This document shows, piece by piece, positions 1 to 8,578 of a DNA stretch of 64,000 nt. Source of the DNA: Roseobacter cerasinus (GTDB taxonomy: Bacteria; Pseudomonadota; Alphaproteobacteria; Rhodobacterales; Rhodobacteraceae); contig NZ_BLIV01000011.1 in assembly GCF_009811755.1 (NCBI RefSeq), positions 1-64,000 on the forward strand. Reading direction: 5' to 3'. Numbering within the stretch: the first letter of the stretch is position 1; each line of letters starts with the position of its first letter. Made by a program: the position numbers and the translations under genes. The notes under the pieces are model-generated. The model saw nothing but the letters and a program-made list of their open reading frames with translations. It ran no database searches and was not told where the DNA came from.

Positions 1-203
<203 letters not shown>

Positions 204-207
204 GGGT

Positions 208-1032
208 ATGGAGGTGATCTCGGAAAATCGCAGTTTTGGAGGGCGTCAGCTGGTTTATTCGCATCCGTCCAACACCTGCGGCTGCGAGATGACCTTTGCC
301 GCCTATCTACCGCCGCAGGCCGCCGATGGTCCGGTGCCGGTGCTGTGGTACCTCAGTGGCCTGACCTGCACCCATGAAAACGCCATGACGAAGGGCGGGT
401 TTCAGGAGCACGCGGCCAAACACGGGTTGGCCGTGATCTTCCCGGATACCTCTCCGCGCGGCGACGGTGTTAGTGACGACGAGGCATACGATCTGGGACA
501 AGGCGCGGGGTTCTACGTGAATGCGACGCGCAACCCCTGGCGGACGCATTATCGCATGTACGATTACATCGTGAGCGAGCTGCGCTCTATCGTGATGGAC
601 AACCTGCCAGTGCGGGACCGCCACGGCATCACCGGCCACTCCATGGGCGGGCACGGTGCCATCACCATCGCACTCCGCAATGCGGGGCTGTTCGATTCCC
701 TCTCTGCCTTTGCGCCGATCACCAACCCGACGCAATCCGACTGGGGCCGCAAACAGCTCAGCGCCTATCTGGGCGATGATGAGAGCAGTTGGGCTGAGCA
801 TGACGCGACGCTGCTGCTGCAGGAATACGGCTGGAAGAGCGATTTGCTGGTCGATCAGGGCTCCGGCGATCAGTTCCTCGACCTCCTGAAACCCGAGGCC
901 TTGGCAGACATGATGGCCCGTCGCCGTCAGCCGGGCCAAGTCCGCATGCAGGACGGCTATGACCATTCGTACTTCTTCGTGAACAGCTTTGCGCGGGATC
1001 ACGTGCAATGGCACGCCGCGCGATTGAATTGA
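208..1032 (+). CDS. fghA: S-formylglutathione hydrolase
   Basis: Encodes a 274-residue cytoplasmic esterase D family protein of the usual family length. It hydrolyses S-formylglutathione to formate and glutathione. The alpha/beta-hydrolase nucleophile elbow GHSMGG places Ser145 as nucleophile, with Asp221 (GSGDQF) and His253 (YDHSYFF) completing the triad. The YLSGLTCTHENAM stretch near residues 48-60 is a hallmark of the family. The ATG at 208 is only four bases after the stop of the formaldehyde dehydrogenase gene, which suggests co-transcription. Together they consume formaldehyde produced by the methanol dehydrogenase encoded just downstream. Confidence 0.96.
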   Translation: MEVISENRSFGGRQLVYSHPSNTCGCEMTFAAYLPPQAADGPVPVLWYLSGLTCTHENAMTKGGFQEHAAKHGLAVIFPDTSPRGDGVSDDEAYDLGQGAGFYVNATRNPWRTHYRMYDYIVSELRSIVMDNLPVRDRHGITGHSMGGHGAITIALRNAGLFDSLSAFAPITNPTQSDWGRKQLSAYLGDDESSWAEHDATLLLQEYGWKSDLLVDQGSGDQFLDLLKPEALADMMARRRQPGQVRMQDGYDHSYFFVNSFARDHVQWHAARLN

Positions 1033-1071
1033 ATTCACACAACCCAGGCTTGAAACCAAGGACAACACAAC

Positions 1072-1473
1072 ATGCTGAAAAGAATTCTGGTCGCCACCTC
1101 ATTGATGATGCTCCCCGCAGCGCTGCTCGCGGATGGTCATGTCACCGGAGATGCGGCCAAGGGTGAAAAGGTGTTCCGCAAGTGCAAAGCCTGCCATGCG
1201 GTGGGCGAAGGGGCTGAAAACAAGGTCGGGCCGGTGCTGAACGGCGTTGTGGATCGCGCCTTTGGCGCGGTTGAGGGCTTTTCCTATTCGGATGCGCTGA
1301 TGGAGGCCGCCGCCGAGGGCAAGGCCTGGACGCCAGAGGAGCTCGACGCCTTTCTGCAAAAGCCTCGCAGCTATCTCAAGGGCACCAAGATGTCCTTTGC
1401 CGGTCTGCGTAAAGACGAAGACCGCGCAAATGTAATCGCATATCTTGCGAGCTTCCCAGGCGAAGGCTCGTAA
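1072..1473 (+). CDS. cycI: Class I c-type cytochrome, cytochrome c2-like
   Basis: A 133-residue periplasmic monoheme cytochrome. A signal peptide occupies about residues 1-20 (hydrophobic core, then LLADGH). The heme motif CKACH is at 38-42, and the second axial ligand is probably Met107 in GTKMSFAG. The arrangement resembles isocytochrome c2 (CycI) of Rhodobacter sphaeroides, whose gene also neighbours glutathione-dependent formaldehyde dehydrogenase genes; the symbol is given on that basis. It probably carries electrons from XoxG towards the terminal oxidase. It sits between fghA and xoxF on the same strand. A generic c2/c550 role elsewhere cannot be excluded. Confidence 0.85.
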   Translation: MLKRILVATSLMMLPAALLADGHVTGDAAKGEKVFRKCKACHAVGEGAENKVGPVLNGVVDRAFGAVEGFSYSDALMEAAAEGKAWTPEELDAFLQKPRSYLKGTKMSFAGLRKDEDRANVIAYLASFPGEGS

Positions 1474-1482
1474 GCACTAGAA

Positions 1483-1522
1483 TTCCCTGCGTCGGCGAGG
1501 GAGAGACCGGCGGCGCAGGGAA
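1483..1522 (+). promoter_or_regulatory. Leader hairpin between the cytochrome gene and xoxF
   Basis: TTCCCTGCG at 1483-1491 is exactly complementary to CGCAGGGAA at 1514-1522, and the stem can be extended inward by GTCGG pairing with CCGGC with one wobble. No T-run follows, so it is not a canonical terminator. It lies 75 bases before the xoxF start and could act in processing, partial termination or control of xoxF. Confidence 0.45.
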
Positions 1523-1597
1523 GATCTGGTACCAGGCCCAGCGATGGGTCTGCGTATCAATCCTCGCGGCAATCCCGCCGCACCACAGGGAGGTACT

Positions 1598-3403
1598 ATG
1601 ATGAAAAAGCTCAAGCTTTTCACGTCTGGGATCGCTCTTTGCGCCGCCACAATGGCCTATGCAAATGACGATCTCATTGCCCAGATGGAGGACCCAAGCC
1701 AATGGGCCATCCAGACGGGTGACTACAAGAACCAGCGATATTCGCAGCTGGAACAGATCAATGCGGAGAATGTGGGCGACCTGCAGGTGGCCTGGACCTT
1801 CTCGACCGGCGTTTTGCGCGGGCACGAAGGCTCGCCACTGGTGATCGGGGACACGATGTATGTGCACACCCCCTTCCCCAACATCGTCTATGCGCTGGAT
1901 CTTGCAAATGAAGGCAAGATCATCTGGAAGTATGAGCCCAAGCAGGACCCGGACGTCATTCCGGTGATGTGCTGTGACACGGTGAACCGCGGTGTGGCTT
2001 ATGCCAATGGCAAGATCTTCCTGCATCAGGCCGACACAAAGGTGGTCGCGCTGAACGCAGAGACCGGCGCCGTTGAGTGGGAAGCCCAGAACGGCGACCC
2101 GGCGATTGGCGAGACCAACACAGCGACCGTGCTGCCGATCAAGGACAAGGTGATTGTGGGCATTTCGGGCGGCGAGTTCGGGGTGCGTGGCTCGGTCACA
2201 GCCTACAACATGGAAACCGGCGAGCAGGAATGGCGCGCTTACTCCATGGGGCCTGACAGCGACATCCTGGCCGATCCGGAAAACACCACGCATCTCGGCA
2301 CACCGGTTGGCGCGGATTCCGGCACCAACACCTGGGAAGGTGACCAGTGGATGATCGGCGGCGGCACCACCTGGGGCTGGTATTCTGCGGATATGGACGA
2401 GAACCTGTTCTACTATGGCACGGGCAACCCCTCGACCTGGAACCCCGCGCAGCGTCCTGGTGACAACCGCTGGTCGATGACCGTGATGGCACGGGACATC
2501 GACACCGGTATGGCCAAGTGGTTCTACCAGATGACCCCGCATGACGAGTGGGATTATGACGGCATCAATGAGATGATCCTTACGGAGCAGGAGATTGATG
2601 GCGAAGAGCGCAAGCTGCTCACCCACTTTGACCGCAACGGTCTGGCCTACACGATGGACCGTGTCTCGGGCGAGCTGCTCGTGGCGGAGAAATACGACCC
2701 CGTGGTGAACTGGACCACCGGTGTCGATATGGATCCGAACTCCGACACCTATGGCCGTCCGGCTGTGGTGGCGCAGTATTCCACCAAGCAGAACGGTGAA
2801 GACGTCAACACCACGGGCATCTGTCCTGCCGCTCTTGGTACCAAGGACCAGCAGCCTGCAGCCTATTCACCCAAGACCGAAGTCTTCTATGTGCCGACAA
2901 ACCACGTCTGCATGGACTATGAGCCGTTCCGGGTGAGCTACACCGCAGGTCAGCCCTACGTGGGTGCCACCCTGTCGATGTATCCCGCGCCTGAAAGCCA
3001 TGGTGGCATGGGTAACTTCATCGCCTGGGACAACATCAACGGCGAGATCAAATGGTCCATCCCCGAGAAGTTCTCGGTCTGGTCCGGTGCTCTGGCCACA
3101 GCCGGTGACATCGTCTTCTACGGCACGCTCGAAGGTCACCTGAAGGCGGTGCATGCCGAGACCGGTGAGGAGCTTTACCGCTTCAAGACACCCTCGGGCA
3201 TCATCGGCAACGTGATGACCTACGAATCCGCTGGCAAACAGTACATCGGCATCCTGTCGGGTGTCGGCGGCTGGGCCGGGATTGGCCTCGCGGCTGGTCT
3301 GACCAACCCCAATGACGGTCTTGGCGCCGTGGGCGGCTATGCCGCGCTCAGCGACTATACCGCTCTGGGTGGTCAGCTGACCGTCTTCGCCCTGCCCGAC
3401 TGA
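1598..3403 (+). CDS. xoxF: Lanthanide-type PQQ methanol dehydrogenase XoxF
   Basis: A periplasmic eight-bladed quinoprotein of 601 residues that oxidises methanol using PQQ. The start at 1598 is preferred because GGGAGG lies seven bases upstream and a signal peptide follows (residues 1-22, ending in MAYA). The vicinal cysteines at 125-126 (MCCD) form the disulfide ring near PQQ. Candidate metal ligands are Glu193 (GGEFG), Asn277 and Asp319. Asp321 in the DYD motif (HDEWDYDG) is the additional aspartate that distinguishes lanthanide-dependent XoxF from calcium MxaF. xoxG and xoxJ follow and no mxaI is present, consistent with XoxF. The XoxF5 clade is likely for this group but was not tested. 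Confidence 0.97.
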   Translation: MMKKLKLFTSGIALCAATMAYANDDLIAQMEDPSQWAIQTGDYKNQRYSQLEQINAENVGDLQVAWTFSTGVLRGHEGSPLVIGDTMYVHTPFPNIVYALDLANEGKIIWKYEPKQDPDVIPVMCCDTVNRGVAYANGKIFLHQADTKVVALNAETGAVEWEAQNGDPAIGETNTATVLPIKDKVIVGISGGEFGVRGSVTAYNMETGEQEWRAYSMGPDSDILADPENTTHLGTPVGADSGTNTWEGDQWMIGGGTTWGWYSADMDENLFYYGTGNPSTWNPAQRPGDNRWSMTVMARDIDTGMAKWFYQMTPHDEWDYDGINEMILTEQEIDGEERKLLTHFDRNGLAYTMDRVSGELLVAEKYDPVVNWTTGVDMDPNSDTYGRPAVVAQYSTKQNGEDVNTTGICPAALGTKDQQPAAYSPKTEVFYVPTNHVCMDYEPFRVSYTAGQPYVGATLSMYPAPESHGGMGNFIAWDNINGEIKWSIPEKFSVWSGALATAGDIVFYGTLEGHLKAVHAETGEELYRFKTPSGIIGNVMTYESAGKQYIGILSGVGGWAGIGLAAGLTNPNDGLGAVGGYAALSDYTALGGQLTVFALPD

Positions 3404-3428
3404 GCACGGCGAACCCACTGACACCGAG

Positions 3429-3450
3429 GGGCGCGGCCAAGGTCGCGCCC
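3429..3450 (+). other. Intercistronic hairpin after xoxF
   Basis: GGGCGCG at 3429-3435 pairs with CGCGCCC at 3444-3450 just after the xoxF stop, and the stem can be extended inward. There is no T-tract. It could protect the xoxF 3' end or lower expression of xoxG and xoxJ relative to xoxF. Confidence 0.4.
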
Positions 3451-3513
3451 GTCCAACAAAGACATCGGGCGACAGCGAAACGCGGCCCCTGATACAAATG
3501 GGTGAGGACACAG

Positions 3514-4023
3514 ATGAAAACGATACACCGCATCATGGCGCTTTGTCTCGCAGCCGGGCTGCCGATGGCCGCTCTCGCGGAAGATCCGATTGATCCAAAG
3601 AGCTATGAAGTTTCTTACGACGAAGACGGCCGTTACTTCACCGAAGATGACGTGCCCACCTTCAAGATCGCCGACGACGGCACCGTCGATTGGCTGACCT
3701 TCTCGGGCTTCCGCCGCTATCACGCGGAATGCCATGTTTGCCACGGGCCGGACGGCGAAGGCTCCACCTATGCGCCCGCCATCAAGAATTCCTCGGTTGA
3801 TCTGGGCTATGACGAATTCGTCAACGTGGTGGTGAATGGCCGGAACAACGGCAATTCGGTGATGCCGGGCTTTGGCGAAAACCGCAATGTGATGTGCTAT
3901 CTCGACGACATCTACGTCTATCTGAAAGCGCGTGGCACCGACAATCTGGCGCGCGGACGGCCTGCGAAGAAAGAGGCCAAGTCCGACGTGATCCGCGAGG
4001 ATGAAGATGCCTGCATGGGCTAA
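3514..4023 (+). CDS. xoxG: Cytochrome c XoxG, electron acceptor of XoxF
   Basis: A 169-residue periplasmic cytochrome of the cL/XoxG type. The ATG at 3514 is chosen over an in-frame GTG at 3502 because GGTGAGGA sits at 3501-3508 and the signal peptide then starts cleanly (residues 1-22, MAALA). The heme-binding motif CHVCH is at 73-77, and Met117 (SVMPGFG) is the probable sixth ligand. The C-terminal YLDDIYVYLKARGTDNLARGRP is typical of this family, which takes electrons from PQQ methanol dehydrogenases. It is placed directly after xoxF and overlaps the start of xoxJ. Confidence 0.94.
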   Translation: MKTIHRIMALCLAAGLPMAALAEDPIDPKSYEVSYDEDGRYFTEDDVPTFKIADDGTVDWLTFSGFRRYHAECHVCHGPDGEGSTYAPAIKNSSVDLGYDEFVNVVVNGRNNGNSVMPGFGENRNVMCYLDDIYVYLKARGTDNLARGRPAKKEAKSDVIREDEDACMG

Positions 4024-4852
4024 AACGCTCCGCCGCCTGACGATTCCCCTTTTGCTGGGGGTCTCCCTCGCGGGGTCTGCTGGCGCGCAAACGTCTGACT
4101 TGGTCTCCAATACGGCGCTGCGTGTCTGTGCGGACCCCGCGAATTACCCCATGTCCGCCAAGGACGAGAGCGGGTTTGAGAACAAACTGGCCGAGTTCGT
4201 CGCCGCCAAGCTCGATCTGCCGGTGCAATACACCTGGTATCCAATGGCGACCGGCTTCATCCGCAACACCTTGCGAGCCAAGCAGTGCGACATCGTCATG
4301 GGCTATGCGCAGGGGCATGAGTTGGTTCTGAACACCAACCACTATTTCACCTCCGTCTATACGCTGATCGTGCCGGATACGAGCGATCTGGCCGCCGTCG
4401 AGGCGCTGACCGACCCCGCGCTCAAAGGGCGGCGGATCGGGATCATTGCCGGCACGCCGCCTGCGGCACATCTAGCGCGGCACGGTCTGATCGGCAAATC
4501 AAAGGGGTATAATCTCGTGGTGGATCGCCGTCATGAAAGCCCCGCCGTAGACATGCTCGATGATCTGAAATCGGGCGAGATTGATGCCGCCGTGCTTTGG
4601 GGGCCACTGGGCGGGCCGCTGGTCAAGACGGATTATCCCGGCTTCAAGGTCATCCCGCTGATCAAGGAAGAACTGCCGCCGCGCCTGTTCTACCGCATCA
4701 CCATGGGCGTGCGCATCGGTGAAAAGGTCTGGCAGCGGCAACTGAACTCGCTCATCCGGCGCAATCAAGATGAAATCAACGCGCTGCTCAATGAGGCCGG
4801 TGTGCCACTGGTGACCGATCTCGGCACCGAGGTCATGGAGATCTCCAATTGA
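4007..4852 (+). CDS. xoxJ: XoxJ, periplasmic binding-protein-like methanol dehydrogenase accessory
   Basis: A 281-residue protein with a signal peptide (about residues 1-27, SAGAQ) and a type 2 periplasmic substrate-binding fold. The segment LRVCADPANYPMS near the mature N-terminus and the CDIVMGYAQGHE stretch are typical of MxaJ/XoxJ proteins. These are thought to assist activation or assembly of the quinoprotein dehydrogenase rather than to import a solute, and no cognate permease adjoins it. GAGG at 3997-4000 favours the ATG at 4007 over the one at 4001. It overlaps the xoxG end by 17 bases, implying coupled translation. Confidence 0.92.
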   Translation: MPAWAKTLRRLTIPLLLGVSLAGSAGAQTSDLVSNTALRVCADPANYPMSAKDESGFENKLAEFVAAKLDLPVQYTWYPMATGFIRNTLRAKQCDIVMGYAQGHELVLNTNHYFTSVYTLIVPDTSDLAAVEALTDPALKGRRIGIIAGTPPAAHLARHGLIGKSKGYNLVVDRRHESPAVDMLDDLKSGEIDAAVLWGPLGGPLVKTDYPGFKVIPLIKEELPPRLFYRITMGVRIGEKVWQRQLNSLIRRNQDEINALLNEAGVPLVTDLGTEVMEISN

Positions 4853-5403
4853 AGTGCGGCTGGCTCGTGGCGGCCTGCTTGGCCCTGCCGCTTGCCAGCC
4901 ATGCTCAGACGGTTCCCGAACCCACTGACTACCGCATGGACCACTACCGCGCGCCGGTGCCAGCCACGCTGGACGGTGCGACGGTTGTAGGCCCCGAAGA
5001 GGCGCATGCGCTCTGGAAAGACGGCAAGACAGCGTTCATCGACGTCCTGCCACAACCGCCGAAACCCGCGAACCTGCCCAAGGGCACAATCTGGCGCGAT
5101 AAGCCGCGCCAGTCCATCCCCGCAGCCATTTGGCTGCCGAATGTGGGCTACGGGGCTATTGCTGATGTCACAGCTGACTACTTCAAGGCCGGTCTGGAGA
5201 CCGTTACGGAAGGCGACCGCGCCCATCCTATTGTGATCTTCTGCCTTGAGGATTGCTGGATGAGTTGGAACGCTGCCAAACGCGCTGTGGAATGGGGCTA
5301 TACGTCCGTTTACTGGCTGCCCGAGGGCACCGACGGGTGGACGCTTTGGGGCTATCCGCTGGAAAAGGTAACGCCAGAGGCGGGGCAGCCGCAGACAAAT
5401 TGA
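4849..5403 (+). CDS. PQQ-dependent catabolism-associated CxxxCW rhodanese-like protein
   Basis: An exported 184-residue protein with a signal peptide ending near residue 19 (SHAQ) and a rhodanese-like fold. The diagnostic cysteines are Cys132 and Cys136, followed by Trp137 (FCLEDCWMSW). This matches the family found beside PQQ alcohol dehydrogenases, whose role is unknown but presumably redox or cofactor handling. The TTG start at 4849 overlaps the xoxJ stop as TTGA with GGAG eight bases upstream, so it is the last gene of the plus-strand xox operon. Confidence 0.85.
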   Translation: MKCGWLVAACLALPLASHAQTVPEPTDYRMDHYRAPVPATLDGATVVGPEEAHALWKDGKTAFIDVLPQPPKPANLPKGTIWRDKPRQSIPAAIWLPNVGYGAIADVTADYFKAGLETVTEGDRAHPIVIFCLEDCWMSWNAAKRAVEWGYTSVYWLPEGTDGWTLWGYPLEKVTPEAGQPQTN

Positions 5404-5666
5404 GTCAGAGGGCGAATGACCCATAAGGCATCCAGCTTTAGATCTGAGACAGATTGCGTCGATCAGAGCAGCCGCGCAACAGGCACTGTTGCGTCGCGCC
5501 GTTCCGCCCCCGTCAAACCAGAGGTTTGCCTTTGGCAAAAAGCGCGGCGCGCGGGCGCCACCCCTCGGACCGGCACTTCAACAACGCTGCTGGATGTCTC
5601 AGGTTGCAGGTAAGGATGCCCCGTGGGGTCGCCCAACATGCAAGCAAAGAACTTTGGCGACGCTCT
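5404..5666. other. Convergent intergenic region, no gene recognised
   Basis: This region separates the plus-strand xox operon from the convergent minus-strand operon. Short open frames occur in several phases, but none has a ribosome site or recognisable product. Confidence 0.5.
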
Positions 5667-6479
5667 CTAAAACCCCGCCAGATCCTTATGCGCATGGGCC
5701 ACTGCGCCATCTGTATCCGTCATCGTCACATCGACCGACCGCGTGCTTTGCGGCACGGCAAGCCCCAGACGCGGGTTCTCGGACAGCGAAATCGAGCCTG
5801 TCATCTCCACAAATCCCGCGCCATCGAGGTCGATATCCACATTCTCCACATAGCGCATCGGGATGAAGAGCAGCGAGATTTGATCCATCTGCATGCCCGA
5901 ATGCGAGGGGTGCGAGATATCCACATCCATCCGGCTGAGCCGTGAGGCGAGGCTTGTCAGCTTTCCGCCCTGCACGCCCGGCACAGTACCCGCAACGTCG
6001 ATGCTCATCTGCCCCAGAGAGGCCAGCGCCAGTTCCGGATCAGTCCCCGGTGGGGCCGCACAGGCTCCCTGCCCCGAGGTTTTCACGAAGGTCTCCGATA
6101 CAAACAGCCGCCCGTCTGTCGCCTCGGCGATCACATGCATCGGCGTTGGCCCATTCACCCGCATGGTGATATCGAAGTAAAATCCCGGCTGCGGCTCGGC
6201 GAGGTCAAAGACCGCAGAGACAGGCATGGGGTTTTCATCCAGCACCACCGTCACCTTGGCAATCTGCACGCCGGGTGGGGCAATGATTTGCGCGGCCAGA
6301 TCCGTGCGCGCGTCATCATAGGTGCGATAGGGCGCGTCAATGGCGATGATCCCCTGCCCGCTCAGCATCACACGGTCACCGTAGAGCTGCTCCCTCACAG
6401 AGTCCCAGGCCTCGTTGCTGGCCAGCGCAGGCAGCGCCGTGCAGCACAGCAGCGCAGTGGTCAATCCAAGATGTTTCAT
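5667..6479 (-). CDS. Quinoprotein dehydrogenase-associated SoxYZ-like carrier (fused)
   Basis: A 270-residue exported protein with a signal peptide of about 20 residues (LPALASNE). It has an N-terminal SoxY-like half and a C-terminal SoxZ-like immunoglobulin half (from about residue 165). This matches the fused SoxYZ-related family found next to PQQ dehydrogenases. A single cysteine, Cys140 in the linker (GQGACAAPPG), could be the carrier residue, since the C-terminal GGCGG swinging arm of true SoxY is absent. The ATG overlaps the stop of the preceding beta-propeller gene as ATGA. What it carries is unknown. Confidence 0.85.
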   Translation of the reverse strand: MKHLGLTTALLCCTALPALASNEAWDSVREQLYGDRVMLSGQGIIAIDAPYRTYDDARTDLAAQIIAPPGVQIAKVTVVLDENPMPVSAVFDLAEPQPGFYFDITMRVNGPTPMHVIAEATDGRLFVSETFVKTSGQGACAAPPGTDPELALASLGQMSIDVAGTVPGVQGGKLTSLASRLSRMDVDISHPSHSGMQMDQISLLFIPMRYVENVDIDLDGAGFVEMTGSISLSENPRLGLAVPQSTRSVDVTMTDTDGAVAHAHKDLAGF

Positions 6480-7417
6480 CGCTTCTCCTCCACTAGAAAC
6501 GCTCCGAAGGCGCGGGGTCCGTCGCAGGTTTCGATCTCTTGTAGCACAGAAAGTGTGTCTGCGTCGAAAATGGTGACCGTGTTGTCGAACCAATTGGCCA
6601 CAACGACGTGCGCACCATTCGCTATCGTATCCACCCCCTCGGGGTATTCGCCGGTGTCGAGCACCTCGACCACGGCCAGCGTCGCCAGATCAATGACGCT
6701 CAGCGTGTCGGCGTATTGATTGGTGACAAAGGCATGCCCCTTGGCGAAGGCCACACCATAGGGGCGGTCACCCACGGGCACGGTGGCCAGTACTTCGGCA
6801 GTCTCCGGGTCAATGACCGTCACGTCATTGCTGCCCACATTGCCCACAAAAAGCCGCCCGTCTGGCGAGAACCCCAGACCAAAGGGGCGCACGCCCACAA
6901 GAACGTTCGCGTGATGGGCCAGCGTCTCCGCCTCAAAAAGCGAGATCTGATCCGCATCCCGATCCGCCGAGGCGAGATAACGGCCATCACCCGACAGGGC
7001 CAGCCCCGCTGGAGCGGCACCAACTTTCAGGGTTTGCAGCACCTCCAGCCTCTGATCCGCCACCACCCAGATGCGCGCGCTGTACCAGTCGGACACAAAC
7101 AAGCGGCCTCGCGCGGCATCATGAGTGATGCCGATGGGGCCACCGTCGAGCGTAATGTCGGCCGTCACAGTACCAGTCAACGGATCATGCCGGCGCAGTT
7201 TCTTGCTGTCTGCAGCGACGGTAAAGACAGCCCCGGGTGAAGCGGCCACACCGGCAGGTTTGCCGGGCACCGACCAGCGTGCAATCTCGGCACCCGCCTG
7301 CAGATCCAGCACGCTAAGCGCATCCCCTGTCTGGCAGGTCACAAAGGCCAGATCGCGCGCTGCCACCGGCAAGGCGGCCAGCACCAGCGCGCCTGCAAGG
7401 CTAGGACCCAGCCGCAC
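6476..7417 (-). CDS. Periplasmic YVTN-type beta-propeller protein
   Basis: A 313-residue secreted protein with a signal peptide (residues 1-20, PVAARD). About seven repeats follow the pattern of a hydrophobic strand, then SVIDLAT or TVIDPET, then a PxGVA/PxGLA strand, as in YVTN/NHL beta-propellers associated with PQQ-dependent catabolism. It probably scaffolds or binds partners in the periplasm; no catalytic residues are evident. It is the third gene of a minus-strand operon, with a 17-base overlap with the upstream SRPBCC gene and a 4-base overlap with the downstream SoxYZ-like gene. A second propeller is encoded at 9780-10751. Confidence 0.8.
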   Translation of the reverse strand: MRLGPSLAGALVLAALPVAARDLAFVTCQTGDALSVLDLQAGAEIARWSVPGKPAGVAASPGAVFTVAADSKKLRRHDPLTGTVTADITLDGGPIGITHDAARGRLFVSDWYSARIWVVADQRLEVLQTLKVGAAPAGLALSGDGRYLASADRDADQISLFEAETLAHHANVLVGVRPFGLGFSPDGRLFVGNVGSNDVTVIDPETAEVLATVPVGDRPYGVAFAKGHAFVTNQYADTLSVIDLATLAVVEVLDTGEYPEGVDTIANGAHVVVANWFDNTVTIFDADTLSVLQEIETCDGPRAFGAFLVEEKR

Positions 7418-7949
7418 CGAATTTCTCGGTCAACGCCTGCAGCCCGGCTTCATAGACACCGGTGACCGCGGCAATCGCGGCCTCATCATTCAACTCTTCG
7501 GGTGGGTCATTGTTGGGATAACCCCGATAGAACGCCCCGCGCCATTCAATGATCGAGCCACCTCCATCCCGTGGCATGACGGTGAGATGCGACGAGTAAT
7601 TTGTCACCGGCAGCACCTCCACCTTCACGTCGGTAATCCGGTAGGAATAGCTCATCTTCTCATCGCTGAACTTGTAGAGGATCTCTGAAATGGTTGGCCC
7701 ATCCGCCGCGCCGAGGCTCAGCACCCGCGTGGCGTCGATCGCATTGCCGTTCTCGCCGGTGCTGCTGTGCACAGCCGGGTGCCAGGACATATCCTGAAAA
7801 TTGCCAACAGTGGCCCAAACCTCCGCCGGATCGGCGGCGACCTCTGTGGTGACGGTGACCTTCTGGCGGGTGGGTCCATGCGCCCAGACCAGACCGGGCA
7901 AAGCCGCCGCAGCCAGGCAAACCCCTAAAAATACGCGCTTTTTCATCAT
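7401..7949 (-). CDS. Exported SRPBCC-family protein
   Basis: A 182-residue protein with a signal peptide (about residues 1-23, LVWAHG) and a START/polyketide-cyclase-like SRPBCC fold, seen in VTTEVAADPAEVWATVGNFQDMSWHP and the late TVMPRDGGGSIIEWRGAF strand. The fold usually binds a hydrophobic ligand; the ligand here is unknown. Two adjacent ATGs exist (7949 and 7946). The GAGGAG upstream fits the second better by spacing, while the first gives an ATGA overlap with the upstream gene. It belongs to the four-gene minus-strand operon convergent to the xox genes. Confidence 0.78.
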   Translation of the reverse strand: MMKKRVFLGVCLAAAALPGLVWAHGPTRQKVTVTTEVAADPAEVWATVGNFQDMSWHPAVHSSTGENGNAIDATRVLSLGAADGPTISEILYKFSDEKMSYSYRITDVKVEVLPVTNYSSHLTVMPRDGGGSIIEWRGAFYRGYPNNDPPEELNDEAAIAAVTGVYEAGLQALTEKFGAAGS

Positions 7950-8428
7950 TCCTCCTCAGTGAAAAATCTGTTCTTCAGGATGTAGCGCATGCCGCGCTGC
8001 CAACTTTCGTCGGTGTTGCCGCGAATATCGACCACGCCGCCTTTGACCATCTCGCCGCTCTCTGCATCGCGCAGTTGCAGGTTGATCGCCAGGATCAGGT
8101 CCGAGACCTTCTGCACCTCGCCGACCAGGGAATACTCCGCCCCAAGGCCCGCCGCGATCCGCGTGTCGCAACCATAGCATTTGGCGAGGTTCACCACGCG
8201 GTCGATCTCCTTGCGCGCCGGTTCCACGTCAATGAGCGTGTAGCCCTCCGCCGCAAAACGCTCAGCGACCATACGCTCCAGCCCGGTCAGGCGCGCAAGC
8301 TCCGCAGCACTGTCGCCAGCGGCACTGGACTGCAGCGACGTATCGAGCAGGGTCAAGCCGAAGAAGGCCACACGCTCCTCAGCATGAACCGCAGTTGCCG
8401 CGAACAAGGCGAGCAAAATCAATCGCAT
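7946..8428 (-). CDS. DUF2380/DUF3280-like exported protein
   Basis: A 160-residue protein with a short signal peptide (residues 1-16, AVHAEE). The central pattern is VAFFGLTLLDTSLQ, then a cysteine pair in LAKCYGCDTRIA, then GEVQKVSDLILAINLQLRDAESGEMVKG. This resembles DUF2380/DUF3280 proteins that accompany PQQ-alcohol oxidation clusters. Its function is unknown. It is the first gene of the minus-strand operon, and a palindrome (8436-8452) sits immediately upstream of its start. Confidence 0.72.
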   Translation of the reverse strand: MRLILLALFAATAVHAEERVAFFGLTLLDTSLQSSAAGDSAAELARLTGLERMVAERFAAEGYTLIDVEPARKEIDRVVNLAKCYGCDTRIAAGLGAEYSLVGEVQKVSDLILAINLQLRDAESGEMVKGGVVDIRGNTDESWQRGMRYILKNRFFTEEE

Positions 8429-8435
8429 ATGTCCA

Positions 8436-8452
8436 TTCTTAAAAAATAAGAA
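8436..8452. promoter_or_regulatory. Inverted repeat TTCTTA-N5-TAAGAA between divergent genes
   Basis: A perfect 6-bp inverted repeat with a 5-base A spacer lies in the divergent control region of the minus operon (start 8428) and the plus operon (start 8579). A 5-bp version with the same geometry occurs upstream of pqqA at 19003-19017. It is a candidate operator shared by the methanol/PQQ genes. Confidence 0.45.
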
Positions 8453-8578
8453 TCGTGCTTTATCGTGCGGCTGCTAGGCTGCTTGTCACAACCCGGCCAA
8501 AAGTATCGGTTCACGCGAAACGAGGGGCCGGGAATAAAAAGGGGAGCCCGGCACAAGATCCGGGCATGGGAGGATCAC

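Noticed and set aside
1376-2626. A 416-codon open frame antisense to xoxF
   Set aside because: Same cause: high GC at third positions removes stops on the opposite strand. The xoxF motifs on the plus strand are unambiguous.
5482-5492. GGCACTGTTGC, like the end of an IS6-family inverted repeat
   Set aside because: Only 11 bases match, there is no second end, no transposase and no target duplication nearby.
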